Assembly: GCA_033782935.1 (NCBI GenBank)
Contig: JAWQEG010000166.1
Coordinates: 1,206,001-1,270,000 of the forward strand
Direction of reading: 5' to 3'
From: Petrolisthes cinctipes
Taxonomy: Eukaryota; Arthropoda; Malacostraca; Decapoda; Porcellanidae
Length of the DNA: 64,000 nucleotides
Both the position numbers and the translations under genes were made by a program. Shown here piece after piece: positions 52,126 to 63,577 of the stretch. Positions within the stretch are counted from its first letter, which is position 1. Each line of letters starts with the position of its first letter. The notes beneath the pieces are model-generated. The model ran no database searches. It was not told the origin of the DNA and saw nothing but the letters and a program-made list of their open reading frames with translations.

Positions 52126-55100
52126 GCATGTTTTTAGCCTATATTTTGAAAATATTCTAGCACTGTGTAGGCATGTACAGATTGCTTCTGGGACCCCAAA
52201 ATATTGAATTTTCGGGTGTTTTGAGCCTGAATTTGAGATATAAACGGGTACAGAAGATACATGCACATATTGACTTTGGGCACCAAAAATATCGATTTTC
52301 AGCATGTTTTGGGCCTGTATTTTGAAAATACTCTAACACGGAGTAGGCATGTACAGATCACTTCTGGGACCCCAAAATATCGAATTTTCGTTTGTTTAGG
52401 GCCAGAATTTGAGATATAAACGGGTACAGAAGATGCATGCACATATCGACTTTTGGGCACCTAAAAGATCGATTTTCAGTATGTTTTTGGCCTGTATTTT
52501 GAAAATACTCTAACACGGAGTAGGCATGTACAGATACCTTCTGGGACCTCTAAATATCGAATTTTCTTGTGTTTTGGGACTGAATTTGAGATATCGATTT
52601 TTTGGCACCTAAAATGTCGATTTTTAGCATGTTTTTAGCCTATATTTTGAAAATATTCTAGCACTGTGTAGGCATGTACAGATTGCTTCTGGGACCCCAA
52701 AATATTGAATTTTCGGGTGTTTTGAGCCAGAATTTGAGATATAAACGGGTACCGAAGATACATGCACATATTGACTTTGGGCATCTAAAATATCGATTTT
52801 CAGTATGTTTTGAGCATGTATTTTGAAAATACTCTAACACGGAGTAGGCATGTACAGATCGCTTCTGAGACCCCTAAATATCGAATTTTCGGGTGTTTTG
52901 GGACTGAATTTGAGATATCGACTTTTTGGCACCTAAAAGATCGATTTTTAGCATGTTTTTAGCCTATATTTTGAAAATATTCTAGCACTGAGTAGGCATG
53001 TACAGATTGCTTCTGGGACCCCAAAATATCGAATTTTCGGGTGTTTTGAGCCTGAATTTGAGATATAAACGGGTACAGAAGATACATGCACATATTGACT
53101 TTGGGCATCTAAAATATCGATTTTCAGTATGTTTTGAGCATGTATTTTGAAAATACTCTAACACGGAGTAGGCATGTACAGATCGCTTCTGGGACCCCTA
53201 AATATCGAATTTTCGGGTGTTTTGGGAATGAATTTGAGATATCGACTTTTTGGCACCTCAAAGATCGATTTTTAGCATGTTTTTAGCCTATATTTTGAAA
53301 ATATTCTAGCACTGTACAGATTGCTTCTGGGACCCCAAAATATTGAATTTTCGGGTGTTTTGAGCCTGAATTTGAGATATAAACGGGTACAGAAGATACA
53401 TGCACATATTGACTTTGGGCACCAAAAATATCGATTTTCAGCATGTTTTGGACCTGAATTTTGAAAATACTCTAACACGGAGTAGGCATGTACAGATCGC
53501 TTCTGGGACCCCAAAATATCGAATTGTCGAGTGTTTAGGGCCAGAATTTGAGATATAAACGGGTACAGAAGATGCATGCACATATCGACTTTTGTGCACC
53601 TAAAAGATCGATTTTCAGTATGTTTTTGGCCTGTATTTTGAAAATACTCTAACACGGAGTAGGCATGTACATATACCTTCTGGGACCTCTAAATATCGAA
53701 TTTTCGGGTGTTTTGGGACTGAATTTGAGATATAGATTTTTTGGCACCTAAAATGTCGATTTTTAGCATGTTTTTAGCCTATATTTTGAAAATATTCTAG
53801 CACTGTGTAGGCATGTACAGATTGCTTCTGGGACCCCAAAATATTGAATTTTCGGGTGTTTTGAGCCTGAATTTGAGATATAAACGGGTACAGAAGATAC
53901 ATGCACATATTGACTTTGGGCATCTAAAATATCGATTTTCAGCATGTTTTGGGCCTGTATTTTGAAAATACTCTAACACTGAGTAGGCATGTACAGATTG
54001 CTTCTGGGACCCCAAAATATTGAATTTTCGGGTGATTTGAGCCTGAATTTGAGATATAAACGGGTACAGAAGATACATGCACATATTGACTTTGGGCATC
54101 TAAAATATCGATTTTCAGTATGTTTGGAGCATGTATTTTGAAAATACTCTAACACGGAGTAGGCATGTACAGATCGCTTCTGGGACCCCTAAATATCGAA
54201 TTTTCGGGTGTTTTGGGACTGAATTTGAGATATCGATTTTTTGGCACCTAAAATGTCGATTTTTAGCATGTTTTTAGCCTATATTTTGAAAATATTCTAG
54301 TACTGAGTAGGCATGTACAGATTGCTTCTGGGACCCCAAAATATTGAATTTTCGGGTGTTTTGAGCCTGAATTTGAGATATAAACGGGTACAGAAGATAC
54401 ATGCACATATTGACTTTGGGCATCTAAAATATCGATTTTCAGCATGTTTTGGGCCTGAATTTTGAAAATACTCTAACACGGAGTAGGCATGTACAGATCG
54501 CTTCTGGGACCACAAAATATCGAATTTTCGGGTGTTTAGGGCCAGAATTTGAGATATAAACGGGTACAGAAGATGCATGCACATATCGACTTTTGGGCAC
54601 CTAAGAGATCGATTTTCAGTATGTTTTTGGCCTGTATTATGAAAATACTCTAACACGGAGTAGGCATGTACAGATACCTTCTGGGACCTCTAAATATCAA
54701 ATTTTCGGGTGCTTTGGGACTGAATTTGAGATATCGATTTTTTGGCACCTAAAATGTCGATTTTTAGCATGTTTTTAGCCTATATTTTGAAAATATTCTA
54801 GCACTGTGTAGGCATGTACAGATTGCTTCTGGGACCCCAAAATATTGAATTTTCGGGTGTTTTGAGCCTGAATTTGAGATATAAACGGGTACAGAAGATG
54901 CATGCACATATTGACTTTGGGCATCTAAAATATCGATTTTCAGCATGTTTTGGGCCTGTATTTTGAAAATACTCTATCACTGAGTAGGCATGTACAGATT
55001 GCTTCTGGGACCCCAAAATATTGAATTTTCGGGTGTATTGAGCCTGAATTTGAGATATAAACGGGTACTGAAGATGCATGCACATATCGACTTTTGTGCA

Positions 55101-57575
55101 CCTAAAAGATCGATTTTCAGTATGTTTTGAGCATGTATTTTGAAAATACTCTAACACGGAGTAGGCATGTACAGATCGCTTCTGGGACCCCTAAATATCG
55201 AATTTTCGGGTGTTTTGGTACTGAATTTGAGATATCGACTTTTTGGCACCTAAAAGATCGATTTTTAGCATGTTTTTAGCCTATATTTTGAAAATATTCT
55301 AGCACTGTACAGATTGCTTCTGGGATCCCAAAATATTGAATTTTCGGGTGTTTTGAGCCTGAATTTGAGATATAAACGGGTACAGAAGATACATGCACAT
55401 ATTGACTTTGGGCACCAAAAATATCGATTTTCAGCATGTTTTGGGCCTGAATTTTGAAAATACTCTAACACGGAGTAGGCATGTACAGATCGCTTCTGGG
55501 ACCCCAAAATGTCGAATTTTAGGGTGTTTAGGGCCAGAATTTGAGATATAAACGGGTACAGAAGATGCATGCACATATCGACTTTTGGGCACCTAAAAGA
55601 TCGATTTTCAGTATGTTTTTGGCCTGTATTTTGAAAATACTCTAACACGGAGTAGGCATGTACAGATACCTTCTGGGACCTCTAAATATCGAATTTTCGG
55701 GTGTTTTGGGACTGAATTTGAGATATCGATTTTTTGGCACCTAAAATGTCGATTTTTAGCATGTTTTTAGCCTATATTTTGAAAATATTCTAGCACTGTG
55801 TAGGCATGTACAGATTGCTTCTGGGACCCCAAAATATTGAATTTTCGGGTGTTTTGAGCCTGAATTTGAGATATAAACGGGTACAGAAGATATATGCACA
55901 TATTGACTTTGGGCATCTAAAATATCGATTTTCAGCATGTTTTGGGCCTGTATTTTGAAAATACTCTAACACTGAGTAGGCATGTACAGATTGCTTCTGG
56001 GACCCCAAAATATTGAATTTTCGGGTGTTTTGAGCCTGAATTTGAGATATAAACGGGTACTGAAGATGCATGCACATATCGACTTTTGTGCACCTAAAAG
56101 ATCGATTTTCAGTATGTTTTGAGCATGTATTTTGAAAATACTCTAACACGGAGTAGGCATGTACAGATCGCTTCTGGGACCCCTAAATATCGAATTTTCG
56201 GGTGTTTTGGGACTGAATTTGAGATATCGACTTTTTGGCACCTAAAAGATCGATTTTTAGCATGTTTTTAGCCTATATTTTGAAAATATTCTAGCACTGA
56301 GTAGGCATGTACAGATTGCTTCTGGGACCCCAAAATATTGAATTTTCGGGTGTTTTGAGCCTGAATTTGAGATATAAACGGGTACAGAAGATACATGCAC
56401 ATATTGACTTTGGGCACCAAAAATATCGATTTTCAGCATGTTTTGGGCCTGAATTTTGAAAATACTCTAACACGGAGTAGGCATGTACAGATCGCTTCTG
56501 GGACCCCAAAATATCGAATTTTCGGGTGTTTAGGGCCAGAATTTGAGATATAAACGGGTACAGAAGATGCATGCACATATCGACTTTTGGGCACCTAAAA
56601 GATCGATTTTCAGTATAATTTTGGCCTGTATTTTGAAAATACTCTAACACGGAGTAGGCATGTACAGATACCTTCTGGGACCTCTAAATATCGAATTTTC
56701 GGGTGTTTTGGGACTGAATTTGAGATATCAATTTTTTGGCACATAAAATGTCGATTTTTAGCATGTTTTTAGCTTATATTTTGAAAATATTCTAGCACTG
56801 TGTAGGCATGTACACAATGCTTCTGGGACCCCAAAATATTGAATTTTCGGGTGTTTTGAGCCTGAATTTGAGATATGAACGAGTACAGAAGATACATGCA
56901 CATATTGACTTTGGCACCAAAAATATCGATTTTCAGCATGTTTTGGGCCTGAATTTTGAAAATACTCTAACACGGAGTAGGCATGTACAGATCGCTTCTG
57001 GGACCCCAAAATATCGAATTTTCGGGTGTTTAGGGCCAGAATTTGAGATATAAACGGGTACAGAAGATGCATGCACATATCGACTTTTGGGCACCTAAAA
57101 GATCGATTTTCAGTATGTTTTTGGCCTGTATTTTGAAAATACTCTAACACGGAGTAGGCATGTACAGATACCTTCTGGGACCTCTAAATATCGAATTTTC
57201 GGGTGTTTTGGGACTGAATTTGAGATATCGATTTTTTGGCACCTAAAATGTCGATTTTTAGCATGTTTTTAGCCTATATTTTGAAAATATTCTAGCACTG
57301 TACAGATTGCTTCTGGGACCCCAAAATATTGAATTTTCGGGTGTTTTGAGCCTGAATTTGAGATATAAACGGGTACTGAAGATGCATGCACATATCGACT
57401 TTTGTGCACCTAAAAGATCGATTTTCAGTATGTTTTGAGCATGTATTTTGAAAATACTCTAACACGGAGTAGGCATGTACAGATCGCTTGTGGGACCCCT
57501 AAATATCGAATTTTCGGGTGTTTTGGGACTGAATTTGAGATATCGACTTTTGGGCACCTAAAAGATCGATTTTTA
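52126..57575 (+). repeat. HOR array with mixed trimers and dimers
   Basis: Between the 5.5-kb duplication and the 1,984-bp repeat, the array continues with PQR and P'Q'R' trimers. Anchors GCATGTTTTTAGC lie at 52126, 52627, 52951, 53275, 55268, 55759, 56260, 56761 and 57261, then a diverged anchor at 57576. Irregular spots are the 324-bp dimers at 52627-53274, a 315-bp unit at 57261-57575, and single-base variants such as TGTACACAATGC (56810) and CAGTATAATTTTGG (56610). Confidence 0.85.
52627..53274 (+). repeat. Two tandem 324-bp dimer units
   Basis: Anchors at 52627, 52951 and 53275 are exactly 324 bp apart. Each unit is one long monomer (P' on the left fused to Q' on the right, with GGGCATCTAAAATATCG followed by CAGTATGTTTTGAGCATG) plus one 148-bp R'. 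One long monomer of the trimer was lost by unequal exchange and the product then duplicated or was converted. Confidence 0.85.
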
Positions 57576-57625
57576 GCATGTATTTAACCTATATTTTGAA
57601 AATATTCTAGCACTGAGTAGGCATG

Positions 57626-58617
57626 TACAGATTGCTTCTGGGACCCCAAAATATTGAATTTTCGGGTGTTTTGAGCCTGAATTTGAGATATAAACGGGTA
57701 CAGAAGATACATGCACATATTGACTTTGGGCACCAAAAATATCGATTTTCAGCATGTTTTGGGCCTGAATTTTGAAAATACTGTAACACGGAGTAGGCAT
57801 GTACAGATCGCTTCTGGGACCCCAAAATATCGAATTTTCGGGTGTTTAGGGCCAGAATTTGAGGTATAAACTCGTACAGAAGATGCATGCACATATCGAC
57901 TTTTGGGCACCTAAAAGATCGATTTTCAGTATGTTTTTGGCCTGTATTTTGAAAATACTCTAACACGGAGTAGGCATGTACAGATACCTTCTGGGACCTC
58001 TAAATATCGAATTTTCGGGTGTTTTGGGACTGAATTTGAGATATCGATTATTTGGCACCTAAAATGTCGATTTTTAGCATGTTTTTAGCCTATATTTTGA
58101 AAATATTCTAGCACTGTGTAGGCATGTACAGATTGCTTCTGGGACCCCCAAATATTGAATTTTCGGGTGTTTTGAGCCTGAATTTGAGATATAAACGGGT
58201 ACAGAAGATACATGCACATATTGACTTTGGGCATCTAAAATATCGATTTTCAGCATGTTTTGGGCCTGTATTTTAAAAATACTCTAACACTGAGTAGGCA
58301 TGTACAGGTTGCTTCTGGGACCCCAAAATATTGAATTTTCGGGGGTTTTGAGCCTGAATTTGAGATATAAACGGGTACTGAAGATGCATGCACATATCAA
58401 CTTTTGTGCACCTAAAATATCGATTTTCAGTATGTTTTGAGCATGTATTTTGAAAATACTCTAACACGGAGTAGGCATGTACAGATCGCTTCTGGGACCC
58501 CTAAATATCGAATTTTCGGGTGTTTTGGGACTGAATTTGAGATATCGACTTTTTGGCTCCTAAAAGATCGATTTTTAGCATGTTTTTAGCCTATATTTTG
58601 AAAATATTCTAGCACTG
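57626..58617 (+). repeat. 992-bp hexamer, subtype B, copy 1
   Basis: Subtype B is marked by AATACTGTAACACGG, GAGGTATAAACTCGTACAG, ATCGATTATTTGG, GACCCCCAAATATTG, ATTTTAAAAATAC, GTACAGGTTGC and TTCGGGGGTTTTG. It is followed by subtype A. The same marks recur 1,984 and 3,968 bp further on. Left of 57626 this first copy keeps GAGTAGGCAT, which the later copies lack. Confidence 0.92.
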
Positions 58618-59609
58618 TACAGATTGCTTCTGGGACCCCAAAATATTGAATTTTCGGGTGTTTTGAGCCTGAATTTGAGATATAAACGGGTACAGAAGAT
58701 ACATGCACATATTGACTTTGGGCACCATAAATATCGATTTTCATCATGTTTTGGGCCTGAAATTTGAAAATACTCTAACACGGAGTAGGCATGTACAGAT
58801 CGCTTCTGGGACCCCAAAATATCGAATTTTCGGGTGTTTAGGGCCAGAATTTGTAATATAAACGGGTACTGAAGATGCATGCACATATCGACTTTTGGGC
58901 ACCTAAAAGATCGATTTTCAGTATGTTTTTGGCCTGTATTTTGAAAATACTCTAACACGGAGTAGGTATGTACAGATACCTTCTGGGACCTCTAAATATC
59001 GAATTTTCGGGTGTTTTGGGACTGAATTTGAGATATCGATTTTTTGGCACCTAAAATGTCGATTTTTAGCATGTTTTTAGCCTATATTTTGAAAATATTC
59101 TAGCACTGTATAGGCATGTACAGATTGCTTCTGGGACCCCAAAATATTGAATTTTCGGGTGTTTTGAGCCTGAATTTGAGATATAAACGGGTACAGAAGA
59201 TACATGCACATATTGACTTTGGGCATCTAAAATATCGATTTTCTGCATGTTTTGGGCCTGTATTTTGAAAATACTTTAACACTGAGTAGGCATGTACAGA
59301 TTGCTTCTTGGACCCCAAAATATTGAATTTTCGGGTGTTTTGAGCCAGAATTTGAGATATAAACGGGTACTGAAGATGCATGCACATATCGACTTTTGTG
59401 CACCTAAAAGATCGATTTTCAGTATGTTTTGAGCATGTATTTTGAAAATACTCTAACACGGAGTAGGCATGTACAGATCGCTTCTGGGACCCCTAAATAT
59501 CGAATTTTCGGGTGTTTTGGGACTGAATTTGAGATATCGACTTTTTGGCTCCTAAAAGATCGATTTTTAGCATGTTTTTAGCCTATATTTTGAAAATATT
59601 CTAGCACTG
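58618..59609 (+). repeat. 992-bp hexamer, subtype A, copy 1
   Basis: Subtype A is marked by GGGCACCATAAATATCG, TTTTCATCATG, CTGAAATTTGAAAATAC, AATTTGTAATATAAACG, CACTGTATAGGCATG, TTTTCTGCATG, ATACTTTAACACTG and GCTTCTTGGACC. Confidence 0.92.
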
Positions 59610-60601
59610 TACAGATTGCTTCTGGGACCCCAAAATATTGAATTTTCGGGTGTTTTGAGCCTGAATTTGAGATATAAACGGGTACAGAAGATACATGCAC
59701 ATATTGACTTTGGGCACCAAAAATATCGATTTTCAGCATGTTTTGGGCCTGAATTTTGAAAATACTGTAACACGGAGTAGGCATGTACAGATCGCTTCTG
59801 GGACCCCAAAATATCGAATTTTCGGGTGTTTAGGGCCAGAATTTGAGGTATAAACTCGTACAGAAGATGCATGCACATATCGACTTTTGGGCACCTAAAA
59901 GATCGATTTTCAGTATGTTTTTGGCCTGTATTTTGAAAATACTCTAACACGGAGTAGGCATGTACAGATACCTTCTGGGACCTCTAAATATCGAATTTTC
60001 GGGTGTTTTGGGACTGAATTTGAGATATCGATTATTTGGCACCTAAAATGTCGATTTTTAGCATGTTTTTAGCCTATATTTTGAAAATATTCTAGCACTG
60101 TGTAGGCATGTACAGATTGCTTCTGGGACCCCCAAATATTGAATTTTCGGGTGTTTTGAGCCTGAATTTGAGATATAAACGGGTACAGAAGATACATGCA
60201 CATATTGACTTTGGGCATCTAAAATATCGATTTTCAGCATGTTTTGGGCCTGTATTTTAAAAATACTCTAACACTGAGTAGGCATGTACAGGTTGCTTCT
60301 GGGACCCCAAAATATTGAATTTTCGGGGGTTTTGAGCCTGAATTTGAGATATAAACGGGTACTGAAGATGCATGCACATATCAACTTTTGTGCACCTAAA
60401 ATATCGATTTTCAGTATGTTTTGAGCATGTATTTTGAAAATACTCTAACACGGAGTAGGCATGTACAGATCGCTTCTGGGACCCCTAAATATCGAATTTT
60501 CGGGTGTTTTGGGACTGAATTTGAGATATCGACTTTTTGGCTCCTAAAAGATCGATTTTTAGCATGTTTTTAGCCTATATTTTGAAAATATTCTAGCACT
60601 G
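59610..60601 (+). repeat. 992-bp hexamer, subtype B, copy 2
   Basis: It carries all subtype B marks at offset 1,984 from copy 1. I found no difference from copy 1 in the stretches I compared. Confidence 0.92.
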
Positions 60602-61593
60602 TACAGATTGCTTCTGGGACCCCAAAATATTGAATTTTCGGGTGTTTTGAGCCTGAATTTGAGATATAAACGGGTACAGAAGATACATGCACATATTGAC
60701 TTTGGGCACCATAAATATCGATTTTCATCATGTTTTGGGCCTGAAATTTGAAAATACTCTAACACGGAGTAGGCATGTACAGATCGCTTCTGGGACCCCA
60801 AAATATCGAATTTTCGGGTGTTTAGGGCCAGAATTTGTAATATAAACGGGTACTGAAGATGCATGCACATATCGACTTTTGGGCACCTAAAAGATCGATT
60901 TTCAGTATGTTTTTGGCCTGTATTTTGAAAATACTCTAACACGGAGTAGGTATGTACAGATACCTTCTGGGACCTCTAAATATCGAATTTTCGGGTGTTT
61001 TGGGACTGAATTTGAGATATCGATTTTTTGGCACCTAAAATGTCGATTTTTAGCATGTTTTTAGCCTATATTTTGAAAATATTCTAGCACTGTATAGGCA
61101 TGTACAGATTGCTTCTGGGACCCCAAAATATTGAATTTTCGGGTGTTTTGAGCCTGAATTTGAGATATAAACGGGTACAGAAGATACATGCACATATTGA
61201 CTTTGGGCATCTAAAATATCGATTTTCTGCATGTTTTGGGCCTGTATTTTGAAAATACTTTAACACTGAGTAGGCATGTACAGATTGCTTCTTGGACCCC
61301 AAAATATTGAATTTTCGGGTGTTTTGAGCCAGAATTTGAGATATAAACGGGTACTGAAGATGCATGCACATATCGACTTTTGTGCACCTAAAAGATCGAT
61401 TTTCAGTATGTTTTGAGCATGTATTTTGAAAATACTCTAACACGGAGTAGGCATGTACAGATCGCTTCTGGGACCCCTAAATATCGAATTTTCGGGTGTT
61501 TTGGGACTGAATTTGAGATATCGACTTTTTGGCTCCTAAAAGATCGATTTTTAGCATGTTTTTAGCCTATATTTTGAAAATATTCTAGCACTG
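60602..61593 (+). repeat. 992-bp hexamer, subtype A, copy 2
   Basis: It carries all subtype A marks at offset 1,984 from 58618. I found no difference in the stretches I compared. Confidence 0.92.
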
Positions 61594-62585
61594 TACAGAT
61601 TGCTTCTGGGACCCCAAAATATTGAATTTTCGGGTGTTTTGAGCCTGAATTTGAGATATAAACGGGTACAGAAGATACATGCACATATTGACTTTGGGCA
61701 CCAAAAATATCGATTTTCAGCATGTTTTGGGCCTGAATTTTGAAAATACTGTAACACGGAGTAGGCATGTACAGATCGCTTCTGGGACCCCAAAATATCG
61801 AATTTTCGGGTGTTTAGGGCCAGAATTTGAGGTATAAACTCGTACAGAAGATGCATGCACATATCGACTTTTGGGCACCTAAAAGATCGATTTTCAGTAT
61901 GTTTTTGGCCTGTATTTTGAAAATACTCTAACACGGAGTAGGCATGTACAGATACCTTCTGGGACCTCTAAATATCGAATTTTCGGGTGTTTTGGGACTG
62001 AATTTGAGATATCGATTATTTGGCACCTAAAATGTCGATTTTTAGCATGTTTTTAGCCTATATTTTGAAAATATTCTAGCACTGTGTAGGCATGTACAGA
62101 TTGCTTCTGGGACCCCCAAATATTGAATTTTCGGGTGTTTTGAGCCTGAATTTGAGATATAAACGGGTACAGAAGATACATGCACATATTGACTTTGGGC
62201 ATCTAAAATATCGATTTTCAGCATGTTTTGGGCCTGTATTTTAAAAATACTCTAACACTGAGTAGGCATGTACAGGTTGCTTCTGGGACCCCAAAATATT
62301 GAATTTTCGGGGGTTTTGAGCCTGAATTTGAGATATAAACGGGTACTGAAGATGCATGCACATATCAACTTTTGTGCACCTAAAATATCGATTTTCAGTA
62401 TGTTTTGAGCATGTATTTTGAAAATACTCTAACACGGAGTAGGCATGTACAGATCGCTTCTGGGACCCCTAAATATCGAATTTTCGGGTGTTTTGGGACT
62501 GAATTTGAGATATCGACTTTTTGGCTCCTAAAAGATCGATTTTTAGCATGTTTTTAGCCTATATTTTGAAAATATTCTAGCACTG
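61594..62585 (+). repeat. 992-bp hexamer, subtype B, copy 3
   Basis: This is the third copy with all subtype B marks, offset 1,984 from 59610. Confidence 0.92.
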
Positions 62586-63577
62586 TACAGATTGCTTCTG
62601 GGACCCCAAAATATTGAATTTTCGGGTGTTTTGAGCCTGAATTTGAGATATAAACGGGTACAGAAGATACATGCACATATTGACTTTGGGCACCATAAAT
62701 ATCGATTTTCATCATGTTTTGGGCCTGAAATTTGAAAATACTCTAACACGGAGTAGGCATGTACAGATCGCTTCTGGGACCCCAAAATATCGAATTTTCG
62801 GGTGTTTAGGGCCAGAATTTGTAATATAAACGGGTACTGAAGATGCATGCACATATCGACTTTTGGGCACCTAAAAGATCGATTTTCAGTATGTTTTTGG
62901 CCTGTATTTTGAAAATACTCTAACACGGAGTAGGTATGTACAGATACCTTCTGGGACCTCTAAATATCGAATTTTCGGGTGTTTTGGGACTGAATTTGAG
63001 ATATCGATTTTTTGGCACCTAAAATGTCGATTTTTAGCATGTTTTTAGCCTATATTTTGAAAATATTCTAGCACTGTATAGGCATGTACAGATTGCTTCT
63101 GGGACCCCAAAATATTGAATTTTCGGGTGTTTTGAGCCTGAATTTGAGATATAAACGGGTACAGAAGATACATGCACATATTGACTTTGGGCATCTAAAA
63201 TATCGATTTTCTGCATGTTTTGGGCCTGTATTTTGAAAATACTTTAACACTGAGTAGGCATGTACAGATTGCTTCTTGGACCCCAAAATATTGAATTTTC
63301 GGGTGTTTTGAGCCAGAATTTGAGATATAAACGGGTACTGAAGATGCATGCACATATCGACTTTTGTGCACCTAAAAGATCGATTTTCAGTATGTTTTGA
63401 GCATGTATTTTGAAAATACTCTAACACGGAGTAAGCATGTACAGATCGCTTCTGGGACCCCTAAATATCGAATTTTCGGGTGTTTTGGGACTGAATTTGA
63501 GATATCGACTTTTTGGCTCCTAAAAGATCGATTTTTAGCATGTTTTTAGCCTATATTTTGAAAATATTCTAGCACTG
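62586..63577 (+). repeat. 992-bp hexamer, subtype A, copy 3
   Basis: This is the third subtype A copy. It differs from the others at 63431 (GGAGTAAGCATG instead of GGAGTAGGCATG). Confidence 0.92.
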
